DNA of 64,000 bases. It comes from Budorcas taxicolor (lineage: Eukaryota > Chordata > Mammalia > Artiodactyla > Bovidae). Shown one piece after another: positions 40,235 to 49,855 of the stretch. Under the pieces are notes generated by a model. That model did not search any database. It was not told where the DNA came from and worked only from the letters and a program-made list of their open reading frames with translations. The stretch lies in NCBI RefSeq assembly GCF_023091745.1, contig NC_068928.1:15270001-15334000 (forward strand), given 5' to 3'. Position 1 is the first letter of the stretch. Each line of letters opens with the position of its first letter. The position numbers were made by a program, and so were the translations under genes.

Positions 40235-40325
40235 ATGAGGGACAGAGATTTGTGGGCAGGGTGTTCCAGGCGGAGGGGACAGCAAGAGCAAAGGCTGGCA
40301 CAGATAGGTCTGTGTGAGGATCAAG
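40235..40325 (-). mobile_element. L2 LINE fragment
   Basis: 'cagggtgttccaggcggagg' and 'gacagcaagagcaaaggctg' match a reversed L2 block. Confidence 0.55.
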
Positions 40326-40674
40326 AAATGGCCCAATGTCAACCATGGTTCTAGGCTCGCTGCCCATTCTTAGAGACCCTTAGACAGGACACAGTCCAAT
40401 GTCCAGCAAACACAGTTGCTTGTCAACGGAGCTGATTGGACCAGACATGGACACCTGACCTAATGCTGAGCCAATCAGAGCCCTGCTCTTGGGAATTTGA
40501 GCCCGGAGACCTAGTCAGATGGATGGTGGTGAGCAGGTGAACAGACAGGAAGCTCATCCTGGGAGCGGGAACTGGTGCCAGCCCAGGGAATGTGAGTAGG
40601 CAGAAGAAGCGGGAGTGCTTGAGGAGCAGAAGGGAGCGGAGAGAAGCCCCCATGAGCTGCCTGTGTGTTTCCCT
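40326..40674. other. unassigned stretch
   Basis: No repeat family or exon recognised. Confidence 0.35.
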
Positions 40675-40885
40675 TGCTTGGTTTAGTCACTAAGTTGTGT
40701 CTGACCCTTTTGCAACCACATGGACTGCAGCCCGCCAGGCTCCTCTGTCCATGAGATTTTTCAGGCAGGAGTACCGGAGTGGGTAGCCATTTCCTTCTCC
40801 AGGGGATCTTCCCGACCCAGGGGTTGAAGCCATAGCTCCTGTGTCTTCTGCATTAGCAGGTGAATTCTTTACCACGTGTTCCCGT
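40675..40885 (-). mobile_element. Bov-tA SINE, diverged head
   Basis: 'tagtcactaagttgtgtctg', 'tggactgcagcccgccaggc' and 'gtgaattctttaccacgtgt'. The insertion 'tcctgtgtcttctgcatt' is atypical near the box-B region. Confidence 0.9.
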
Positions 40886-41058
40886 TAACCTCCCTTGAAT
40901 GAGAATGGATGGCTTTATGTTCCTGGCCACCAACGATCCCTGAGTGGCTGTAGGATGGGGTGTGTGTGCTGGGAGGCGCTAGATGTTAGAAATGAAACTC
41001 AGGAGTTTGGGGCCTCGTTGGGCAGGGCTTTGAATGCTGGGCTGAGAGAGCACAGACT

Positions 41059-41099
41059 GTGCGCGCGCGCGCGCGCGCGCGTGTGTGTATGTGTGTGTG
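41059..41099 (+). repeat. compound (GC)n(GT)n microsatellite
   Basis: About 11 GC units followed by about 10 GT units with one TA. Alternating purine-pyrimidine, Z-DNA-prone. Confidence 0.95.
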
Positions 41100-41429
41100 A
41101 CTGAGGTTTCTGAGCAGCCCTGGGAGCCCTAGTGTAGTAGAAGAGAAGTTCCCGAAGCTTAGACCCTGAGTGTCCCCAGAGAGAGAGCTTCAAGGGCCAG
41201 GGGACAGCTCAGAGAAGCTTGCTTGGGTGCTCCCTATAGGGCTTGGGCCAAGATCACATGCATGAAGGGGTCTGATTCCCTAGCATCCCCTCCCTCCAGT
41301 AGGGTCAGTCTCAGGTAGCTGGCCCCTCAACCTCACACCCAGTGCTCACCTACCACCCATGGGTCCATGCCTGCCCTGTCCAGCCTGGGAAAATAAGACC
41401 CCTCTCCACCTCCAGCATGGTGGCCTCAG
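41100..41429. other. unassigned stretch
   Basis: No repeat family or exon recognised. Confidence 0.35.
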
Positions 41430-41645
41430 AGGAGCCCAGGGTTTGGATTGCAACAGATCTGGGTTCCAATTACAGCTCACGCTTGCAGTGGTGTGACTTT
41501 GAGCAAACCCCTTAAGCTCTCTGAGCCCCAGGTTCCTCACGTGTAAATCATGTGCAGCGTTCTTCCTCCTAGAGCTGTCGTGAGGATTAAACCACACGGT
41601 GAATGTAAGAGGTCAGCACACGCCTGGCACCTGCACACAGTCAGA
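41430..41645 (+). mobile_element. MIR SINE (full length)
   Basis: 'atctgggttccaattacagc', 'gtgtgactttgagcaaaccc', 'aggttcctcacgtgtaaatc' and 'tcgtgaggattaaaccacac' are in order. Confidence 0.88.
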
Positions 41646-41709
41646 GAACTTACTTCCCTCCTCCTTCTCCCTTCTTCAGCGGGGTAAGTCTGGCAAGCGG
41701 ACACAGCCC

Positions 41710-41835
41710 TTACTGCTGTGCTCTGAGCTCCGAGAAGGCAGGATGCTGGTTCACGTTCACTCTCCTGCCCCTGATGATGAGAGCGATCCTGGCACTTCAG
41801 ACACAGTTAAAACGTGCTCACTGAGTAAATGAACG
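41710..41835 (+). mobile_element. L2 LINE 3' end
   Basis: 'gctccgagaaggcaggatgc' and 'aaacgtgctcactgagtaaa' resemble the L2 3' terminus. Confidence 0.5.
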
Positions 41836-42257
41836 CGTGGGAAAATAGTTCCTAGAGACCCAGCACCCGAAAGCCAGAGGCTGCCGCTTCCTCCCCCAAC
41901 CCTTCCCTCTCCCCACCATGGGCACCTAGTCTGCAGAGCTGGCCCTCTGCCCACGTCCTGTCGGTCCTAACCTTACAGGGTCCCCTGGGGCTACCCACAG
42001 CTTCCAGCTACTTCCCATCCTCTGTCCAGTGCCTCTCCCACTGGAGGCGGGGCACCACTTCCGCCGTCCCCACCCCAGGCCTCTGGCTGAAGCCTCCTGC
42101 CTTGCCAGTGCTGGGTCCTCCCCCACTCCCCGCTGAGTGTGTGGGTGTTTGCGTCCTATCTTATAACTTGACACTAGTCTTGCTGTCTGACACCCTATCC
42201 TTTCCTCTTTCACCCCCCTCAACCCTCTCTCCTCAGTAATAACCACTATTCACAGCA
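41836..42257. other. pyrimidine-rich unique stretch
   Basis: No repeat family or exon recognised. Confidence 0.35.
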
Positions 42258-42444
42258 CTGTTGTTGTTTAGTTGCCAGCTCGTGTCCAGTTCTGTGTGAC
42301 CCCATGGACTGCAGCCCGCCAGGCAAGAATGCTGGAGTGGGTTGCCATTTCCTACTCCAGGGGATCTTCCTGACCCAGGGATCGAACCTGAGTCTCCTGT
42401 GTTGGCAGGCATGTTCTTTACCACTGAGGCACCAGGGAAACCCA
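42258..42444 (-). mobile_element. Bov-tA SINE with internal deletion
   Basis: 'ttgtttagttgccagctcgt', then 'gcagcccgccaggcaagaat' (the 'ctcctctgtccatgg' block is missing), ending in 'ctgaggcaccagggaaaccc'. Confidence 0.9.
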
Positions 42445-42469
42445 TTCAGACCATACCAGATGTCTTTTC

Positions 42470-42990
42470 AGACATTTTCCTACACAGAGTTCAAAATCCT
42501 TCCATAGCATCCTGTTAACATAGCATTCCAACGCCACACCATAGCTGCAAAGCCTCTTCTGATCTGGCCCCTGCTTTCCTCTTTGCCCAACACAGAGAGG
42601 AAAATTGCAGTTGCTCCCAAAGGGCTTCTGTCTGTTCCAACACAGCAAGCTCATTCCCACCTCAGAGCCTTTGCCTGAGCTATTCCTGTTTTGCCTGAAA
42701 CAGTCTCACCCTGATTATCACACGACTAGCCCATCACTTAGGTTTCAACAAAAATGCCACCTTCTTGGCGAGGTCTTCCCTGGCCATGACATTTCTTGTT
42801 GCTCCCTATTTTATCCCCAACATGTATTATTATTTGGAATTACCAGTTGCTGGTTTATTCGTCAATGACCCATGGCTCCTTCTGAAATGTAACTTCCAGG
42901 AGAACAGGGTCTTATCTGTCTCCCTACCCTGCATGCCTAGTAACCAGATGAGATCAGGCACATAGAACTCTCTGTAAACACCTGTTGAAA
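42470..42990 (+). mobile_element. L2 LINE 3' region
   Basis: About 520 bp in L2 order: 'cttctgatctggcccctgct', 'cagagcctttgcctgagcta', 'gaggtcttccctggccatga', 'gagaacagggtcttatctgt' and 'ctgttgaaagaatggatctt'. Confidence 0.75.
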
Positions 42991-43112
42991 GAATGGATCT
43001 TTCTACGTGCATTTGTGTAGCATTCACTCAACTGATATGGGATCATGCTGTAGAGATTTTTCAACTTGCCTTTTTCACTGAGCCCTAGGGTGGGCCCGAT
43101 GGCTACTTTCAG

Positions 43113-43226
43113 TTCAGTTTAGTCGCTCAGTCGTGTCCGACTCTTTGCAACCCCATGAACCGCAGCACACCAGGCCTCCCTTGTCCATCACCAACTCCCG
43201 GAGTCCACCCAAACCCAGGTCCATCA
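43113..43226 (-). mobile_element. BovB 3' fragment
   Basis: Reversed BovB 3' end, 114 bp, with a 14-bp target duplication ATGGCTACTTTCAG (43099-43112) / ATGGCTACCTTCAG (43227-43240). A complete, extremely 5'-truncated insertion. Confidence 0.9.
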
Positions 43227-43240
43227 ATGGCTACCTTCAG

Positions 43241-44310
43241 TGGTCACTATTGGCTCCCCTGCCTGTCAGTCACCTTTCGGAGAGTTTCTAGTGGGCAGGG
43301 CCCACCCACGGAAAGGGGGAACTGAAAGGGGAGGGCCCACCTTTAGCTTCTGGCAGAGTTGGCTCTCCTCCTGCCCTGCCCAGGCCTTGTGGCCCCACGC
43401 AGGTTCCCTGGGAGCCTCTGTTGTCCCAGCCATAATCTTAGGGCTCCCATCTTCCAGCTGCTGAGAGTGAGTGATGGTGTGTACTCAAGGCCAAGCCCAG
43501 CGGCTTGGATTCGTGCTCCACAGAAGGGGTTTAACCAGATCTGCAAGCCTGCCGCCCCCGACCCCACGCCGACACCCCCCACCACCTGCGAACACTCCGG
43601 GTGGCCCCAACCTGCAGCTTAGAACTGCACCCTCTGGCCTCCCTGCTCTGCCCGCTCCAGGGTGACAGGCGGGAAGGGGACCTCAGAGGCCCGGTGGGAG
43701 AGGAGGGCTGCCCCAGAGAAGACCAGATGGGCCCTGAGCAGTCAGCCTGGCCCACTCTCCGGCACCTGCCCTGTCTTCTGGGAAAGATAAGAACGAAAAT
43801 AAGCCTTGCTGTCATCAAGCAATTAGGCAGAAATCAAATAATCCCAAGGACAGAAAAGCCAATTAATAAAGGAGCAACAGAAACTAACAGAACCACAGGA
43901 ACTGTGGGGAAATACTGAGAAAACACAAACAGGGCAGGGAGGCTGGAGGCTGTCAGGAGAGGGCTGGGCTCTAGGATGTGATGTCTGAGCTCAGAGGAGG
44001 CCCTGCAGCGCCCTGAAGTAGCTCACACCTGGAGGATGCTCTAGTGTGATGGGGGAGATTCAGGCACCCCCGAGAGAGCTCCTGGATCCACCAGGAGACA
44101 TGGCCTCTGCCCCGGAAGTTAAGGATTTCAGTTTATTAAGCTGCTGCTGTGTTTCAGCCCTTGTGCTATGTATTCTTACAGACCATTAATTCCTGAAAGG
44201 TTATTACTTTCAACTTCACCATCTCAATTAATGTAAAACCCAAAGAACCCTCCCCCACGGCCCACCGGGCCCCCACTGTGACCCCCATTATCTCCTCACA
44301 AAAAAGTAAA
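43241..44310. other. unique non-coding stretch with AT-rich patches
   Basis: GC-rich to about 43770. The AT-rich patches at about 43785-43925 and 44115-44260 carry TTAAT/AATTA cores and resemble non-coding elements. No exon. Confidence 0.4.
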
Positions 44311-44522
44311 AAATGAAAGTGTTAGTCACTCAGTCGTGTCCACCTCTGTGCAACCCCATGGACTGTAGCCCGCCAGGCTCCTCTGTCCATGGGATTTTCC
44401 AGGAAGAATACTGGAGTGGGTTGCCATTTCCTTCTCCGGGGATCTTCCCGACTGAGGGATGGAACCTGGGTCTCCTGCATCGCAGGCGGGTTCTTTACCA
44501 TCTGAGCCACCAGGGAAGCCCA
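44311..44522 (-). mobile_element. Bov-tA SINE (full length)
   Basis: 'gttagtcactcagtcgtgtc' to 'atctgagccaccagggaagc'. The body has a short deletion in 'ttctccggggatcttcccga'. Confidence 0.94.
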
Positions 44523-44534
44523 CTGTCTCTCCAA

Positions 44535-44942
44535 GGTCCTCACCACTGGCTTCCTTTCACCACCTTGGTCTCCTTGCCGCTCCTCAAACTCTCCGGGCAC
44601 ACTCCTGCCTTAGGGCCTTTGCCTCTGTTCACATCTGCCTGGAATGTCCTTCTCGATATTCATGCACAGGCCCTGATCCATCCACTCACTTTTTCCAGCT
44701 CAACTGTGACTTCTCCAGAGAGGCTTTTCTCGACTGTGTTTCCTAAAGTAGCTTCCCATCCTACCCGTCAGTGCTTATACCCTTACCCTGCTGGTCTACC
44801 GCTAGAACAGTTATTCCTACCACCTGACATTTAATATATTGATCTGGTTCTTTTCCATCTCCCTCCCACTAAGACATAGTTCCTTGAGAGGAAGTCCTTG
44901 CTCAGCATACCTAGGTATTCCACCATCCTTGTTGAATGAGTG
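44535..44942 (+). mobile_element. L2 LINE 3' region
   Basis: 'tgccttagggcctttgcctc', 'tctgcctggaatgtccttct', 'ctccagagaggcttttctcg' and 'ccatccttgttgaatgagtg' in L2 order. Confidence 0.75.
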
Positions 44943-45070
44943 AGACAGCTGAAGCACAGAGAGGTTAAGTCACTTATCTACGGTCATACCAGCACTGCGG
45001 GGCAGAACAGTTTGTGAGCTGAGACCTCCTTACTCTCCAGCCCACACTCTTTTGCCCTCAGTACGCCGGT
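44943..45070 (-). mobile_element. MIR SINE fragment
   Basis: 'gaagcacagagaggttaagt' and 'tatctacggtcataccagca' in reverse MIR order. Confidence 0.72.
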
Positions 45071-45099
45071 TCCCCGGCTTTCGTGGCTGTTGGCATAAT

Positions 45100-45592
45100 G
45101 GTGTAGGCAGACAATGGCCTCTCAGAGACATCCACATCCTTATCCCCAGGGCCTATGGGTGTGTTAACTTACATAGCAAAGGAAATTAAGCTTGCAGGTG
45201 GAATGAGGTTTGTTAATCAGCTGACCTTAAGGTAAGAAGAATGTTTTGCATTATTCTTGTGGACCCCAAATAATCAAAAGGGTCCTTAAATATGGAGAAA
45301 GGAAGCTGAAGAGGCAGAGAGGATATGATGGCAAAAACGAGGTTGGAAGGATGGATGGTGAAGACTTGCCCTCGAGATGGAGGGGTCACAAGCCAAGGAA
45401 TGCGGGCAGCCTCTAGATACTGGAAAAGGCAAGGAAACAGATGTTCCTCTAGAGCCTCCAGAAGGAGCACAGCTCAGCTGACACCTTGGTCTTAGCCAAG
45501 TGATATGCTTCTGGCCCCTAGAACCGTAGAATTACAAATGTGTTTAAGCCACCAAGCTTGTGGTGCTATGTTACAGCGGCAATAGGGAAGCA
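45100..45592 (+). mobile_element. MaLR-type LTR (MLT1-like)
   Basis: 'cacatccttatccccagggc', 'caaaagggtccttaaatatg', 'ggggtcacaagccaaggaat', 'cctctagagcctccagaagg' and 'gtttaagccaccaagcttgt' follow a plus-oriented MaLR LTR. Solo, with no internal region. Confidence 0.65.
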
Positions 45593-45712
45593 GTCATGGC
45601 AGCTCCCTCCAGTATTCTTGCCTGGTGAATCCCACGGACGGAGGAGCCTGGTGGGCTGTGGTCCATAGACAGCATCGCAAAGAGTCGGATATGACTGAAG
45701 CGACTTAGCATG
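45593..45712 (+). mobile_element. Bov-A/Bov-tA SINE 3' part
   Basis: 'cagtattcttgcctggtgaa' to 'tatgactgaagcgacttagc', 5'-truncated, with an insertion 'agacagca' before 'tcgcaaagagtcgg'. Confidence 0.87.
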
Positions 45713-46570
45713 CAAGTGGGGAAGGAATACATATAATGACCTCAGGCTGGGAGCCCAGCCACAGGACTGAGACAGAAGGGGTGATTGAACCTGGGGACGG
45801 CCCAGTACACAGACCGTCAGTAAACCTGAGACCCTTTGGGGTTTGGGAAGGCAGCTGGGGGAGGCACTGCCTGTGGACTGGGGAGGTGCCCAGCAGGAAG
45901 ACATCGCCAGCCTACATTCCTGGCGATGCTCCCCCTGCCAGGACTAGGGCCTGCTGGCTATGAATGCAGGCCGGGTGGAGAGAGCTTTCCAGAGTCCTGG
46001 GAAGCCACGCCCCTGACCCACAGTCCTGTGTCACGGCAGGGCTCTCAGCCCTCGTCCCATCCCCTCCATGCCTGCCTCTGGCTCACGAGTAAGCCCACAC
46101 AGGCCCCCATGGGTGCTGAGCTGTAGTGGACCTTTGACCCTGGCCTGCGAGAGGCCTGGGGGAGGGACATTGTCTGGGAGATGGCCTGGGCTGGGAAGAG
46201 AGGCCAGCTAGGCAGGCAGGTGGAGGGCAGAAGGGACAAACCCCTGGAAAGGTTGCTGCAAAGGTCACGCCCTAGCCTTGGGCTTGATGCCTTGTTCACA
46301 GACATTAAACCTTCCCAGTTTGCCTCTCAGAGGTTGCCAGGATGGAAAAGAGGACTTGATATGAAGGCGCTGGATGGGAGGCAGAAGAGAAAATTATGTG
46401 CTGATCCCTCTAAAAGGTAAGGAGGCTATGGAGGGACTCAGGTCCCAGACGCAGATGGACAGACCGCAGCCTGGGCTGAGGACATGGGCTGGGCGTCCTG
46501 GGGCAACAAAGCCTGAGTCCTGTCTCTTGACTTCTGTCACCTCATCTCCTGAATAGGGACAGTAATTCAG
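45713..46570. other. GC-rich unique stretch
   Basis: No repeat family or exon recognised. The SINE at 46571 interrupts a possible MIR fragment ('cttctgtcacctcatctcct'). Confidence 0.4.
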
Positions 46571-46796
46571 TGCGCACGTGCTTAGTCACTCAGTCGTGTC
46601 TGACTCTTTGCGACCCCATGGACTGTAGCCCCCGGGCTCCTCTGTCCATGAGACTTTTTTCAGGTGAGAATATTGGAGCGGGTTGCCATTTCCTGTTCCG
46701 GGGTATCTTCCCAACCCAGGGATCGTACCTCCATCTCCTGCGTCTCCTGCATTGCCAGTGAATTCTTTACCTGCTGAGCCATCCATCAGGGAACCT
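46571..46796 (-). mobile_element. Bov-tA SINE (full length)
   Basis: 'cttagtcactcagtcgtgtc' to 'gctgagccatccatcaggga'. Short flanking repeat 'AATTCAG' near 46564 and 46799. A duplicated 'tctcctgcg' occurs at about 46735-46750. Confidence 0.92.
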
Positions 46797-46874
46797 GCAA
46801 TTCAGCAAGCCAAGGATGCCGGAAACCTGAGCTTTGTTTCAAAACTCATTTCGTGGAGACTTTGACCAGAAATG

Positions 46875-47081
46875 GAGGGCTTCCACGGTGGCTCGGATGA
46901 TTTAAGAATCTGCCTGCAGTGTGGGAGACCCGGGTTGTATCCCTGGGTTGGAAAGATCCCCTGGAGAAGGAAATGGCAACCCACTCCAGTATTCTTGCCT
47001 GGAGAATTCCATGAGCAGAGGAGCCTGGCGGGCTGCAGTCCGTGGGGTCACAAAGAGTCAGACATGACTCAGTGACTAACG
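46875..47081 (+). mobile_element. Bov-tA SINE with perfect 15-bp target duplication
   Basis: 'gggcttccacggtggctcgg' to 'gacatgactcagtgactaac'. CTTTGACCAGAAATG is identical at 46860-46874 and 47082-47096. It lies 80 bp from an opposite-strand Bov-tA. Confidence 0.96.
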
Positions 47082-47334
47082 CTTTGACCAGAAATGAGGC
47101 TGTAACCATACTGTTTACTCACGTTGCTTCCTGTCAATAGTCCCGTGATTCTCTGCAGATACATGCGTGTCTTTAACAGTGGTGTGCATCCTTGGGGGCA
47201 GCATGAAAGAAACAGAGTAGGCACTGAAAGGATTTTTTAAAAATCTGGTTCCAAGAGTTCTGGGAAATGGATTTGTGCCTGTTTGTGGGGCTGACTTGAA
47301 GCGCCCCCCCTCCCCCACCCCCATGGCTCCTTGG

Positions 47335-47475
47335 ACTCACTAAATACCCAGATGACCCTTGTAAGGCGGCAGTAGTGTTCTCATTTTACACATCGGAAAA
47401 CAGAGGCTCAGAAAGGTTAAGTAACTTTCTCAGGGAGCCAAACGGCAGAGCTGCAGTCACACAAAATTTACAATC
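47335..47475 (-). mobile_element. MIR SINE
   Basis: 'gttctcattttacacatcgg', 'gctcagaaaggttaagtaac' and 'cggcagagctgcagtcacac'. Confidence 0.75.
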
Positions 47476-48431
47476 TTAGACACGATATAAGGCACTAAAT
47501 TGAGATGTCTGTTAACCCAGAATGAGCTCTAGCCAGTGACTTGTGCCCTGCCTACCCTCCTTGGCTGTGGCTGCTGCTGGACATAGGACTCAGGGAAAGG
47601 CTGGCTGGAGTCCTGGGCTATTCTTCTGTGTTCAGTTTGACACAGGTGGAATTTGGGAAAGCTACCACATCCCTGGGAGACCTGGGCCTTGTGCCGAGAG
47701 CTGTTAAGTAACAGCACGTGGAAATGATCCGCCATCCAGTAGCTTCTCCTCCCACAGCTGTTCTCATCAAGGCCTCTGGACATCAGAAAGGTAGGCTCTT
47801 GCTTCATCACAACTGGTGGGAGTGTGCCGGCTCCTGCTTTGCTGTTTGGAGCCCATGTGACCTCTAATTTCCTCGAGCCAGGAACTGTGGGGTCCGAGAG
47901 TGTTGGATGAAGGTGACTCAGCATCAGTGGACCACGTTGGGCCGTGTGGGGGCCTGCCCAGTGCAGCCAGGGTCCCTGCTCTCTGGCATAGCTAGGCCAC
48001 TTACTATGTGTAGCATGAGTGGGGCATTTAAAGGTGGTGGGCAATTCAAAGAACCAGAGCAGCACACACATAGATCACCACTGAGGAGCAAGGGGAGACA
48101 CAGGAGCCTTGTACTTAGCGACACCCAGAGTGTCCCCAACAGTGCCCCTGAGTCCAGCCCAGAGGTTGAATGGAGATCAGTAGGCATTGCAAATAAGCTG
48201 AGTGCTGCAATCAGGATCCAAGAGCATCTTGGTTGTTTGCAGCAAAGACTAGAATCTGACAAGATGAAGTTTTACAGAGACAAAGAGGACATCCTGCTTT
48301 GAGGCTATGCTAGCAGGATAATGAAGATTTGGGGGCTTTAGCAAATAAGTCAGCTGATACCTAGCAACAGTGGGTTGGTGGGGGAGGCATGGATACCCAA
48401 GCAGCTAACTTCTGGGCTTTTGTTATACAAA
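47476..48431. other. unassigned stretch with long overlapping open frames
   Basis: Contains the longest stop-free frame in the window that is not in a repeat (minus strand 47529-48071, 180 codons) plus antiparallel frames of 131 and 112 codons. I recognise no domain, signal peptide or splice structure. There is no repeat family I can name, though an undocumented LTR or LINE 5' region is possible. Confidence 0.35.
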
Positions 48432-48552
48432 GGGAAAGGGGAAAGGGAAGTCGCTCAGTCGTGTCCGACTCTTAGAGACTCCATGGATTGCAGCCTACCA
48501 GGCTCTTCCATCCATGGGATTTTTCAGGCAAGAGTACTGGAGTGGGGTGCCA
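48432..48552 (-). mobile_element. Bov-A SINE (single unit)
   Basis: 'gaagtcgctcagtcgtgtcc' to 'gagtactggagtggggtgcc'. 12-bp target duplication TTGTTATACAAA (48420-48431) / TTGTCATACAAA (48553-48564). Confidence 0.92.
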
Positions 48553-48564
48553 TTGTCATACAAA

Positions 48565-48927
48565 ACAGGAGCCAAAATAAGTGGAAGGCGGTTCCTCTTT
48601 GGGTAAGTCTGGTTCCAAGTGAAGATTTAAGAGGGATGACAAAGTGGGCCAATCCAGAGATGGGCACAGGAGGGGCCATGAAACCTATTTGAAAGGAGGG
48701 CCCGGGGCTGATACTAGACATTGAAATCCAGGGATAGGAAACTCCCTGTCTGAGAGGTCACCATTTTTAGAAAGCTGGGAAAACTCAGATCTAAAGGCTG
48801 TAGGGCATGGGAAAGCCTGAGAGACTCAGACTAGTGACAAAGAAGAACTTTCTAAACCCATTAGAATACCGGTGCCCCGGTTTCACCTCCCTCGGGCTTC
48901 TGTTAAGAATATGATACTCTCTTTCCT
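48565..48927. other. unassigned stretch
   Basis: Continuation of the unassigned block at 47476-48431 past the SINE. No repeat or exon recognised. Confidence 0.3.
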
Positions 48928-48998
48928 CCACCTCCTTGATACAACCACTATGGAGGACTGTATGGGGGTTCCTTTAAAAACTAAAACTAGAGTTACCA

Positions 48999-49210
48999 AG
49001 GGAGAAAAACCTGAAGGTTGCTCAATTGTGTCTGACTCTTTGCAATCCCATACATTGTAGCCTGCCAGGCTCCTTTGTCCATGGAATTCTCCAGGTAGGA
49101 ATACTGGAGTGAGTAGCCATTCCCTTCTCCAGAAGATCTTCCCAACCCAGGGATCAAACCCAAGTCTCCCACATTGCAGGCAGATTCTTTACTGTCTTAT
49201 CCACCAGGGA
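48999..49210 (-). mobile_element. Bov-tA SINE nested in L1
   Basis: 'gttgctcaattgtgtctgac' to 'cttatccaccagggaagagc'. 10-bp target duplication AGAGTTACCA (48989-48998) / AGAGCTACCA (49211-49220) in L1 ORF2 sequence. Confidence 0.93.
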
Positions 49211-49378
49211 AGAGCTACCATGTGACTCTGCAATTCCATTCCTAGGCATATATCTGGAGAAAAACAGAATTTGAAAGGATGTATGCACCCTGATGTTCAT
49301 TGCAGCACTATCTACAATAGCCAGGACATGGAAATAACCTAAGTGTCCAACAACAGATAAATGGATAAAGATGTGGTG

Positions 49379-49400
49379 TATATATATATATATATATATG
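49379..49400 (+). repeat. (TA)n microsatellite
   Basis: About 11 TA units inside the L1 3' end, where the consensus has a short TA-rich segment. Confidence 0.93.
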
Positions 49401-49855
49401 GTGGAATATTACTCGGCCATAAAAAGGAATAACACTGTGCCATTTGCAGAGATGTGCCTGGACCTAGAGACCATCATACACACTGAAGTAAGTCAGAAAG
49501 AGAAAAATAAATATTGTATAATACGGCTTATACATGGAATCTAGAAAAGTGGTACAGACGAATTTATTTGCAAAGCAGAAATAGAGTCACGGATGTAGAG
49601 AGCAAACTTAGGGTTACCAAGGAGGGAAGGAGGGTAGAATAAACTGGGAGACTGGGATTGGCATAAATACCCAACTCTGTGCATAAAGTAGATGACTCAT
49701 GAGAGCACCCCCTCAGTGCTCTGGTGGCCTAAATGGGAGGGAAATCTAAGGATGACTGATGCACTTTGCCACACAGCAGAAACTAACACAACACTGTAAA
49801 GCAATCATATTCTAAAAAAATTAAATATGAATAAAATGTAATAATATTAAAAAGA

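Larger units (their letters stand above)
48928..49855 (+). mobile_element. ruminant L1 3' end, split by a Bov-tA
   Basis: The end of ORF2 and the 3' UTR: 'acaaccactatggaggactg', 'gatgttcattgcagcactat', 'atattactcggccataaaaa', 'agtaagtcagaaagagaaaa' and 'acacaacactgtaaagcaat', with an AT-rich tail. The middle is interrupted at 48999-49210. A (TA)n lies at 49379-49400 inside it. Confidence 0.92.

Noticed and set aside
44313..44834. 173-codon plus-strand frame
   Set aside because: Composed of a reversed Bov-tA followed by L2 sequence.
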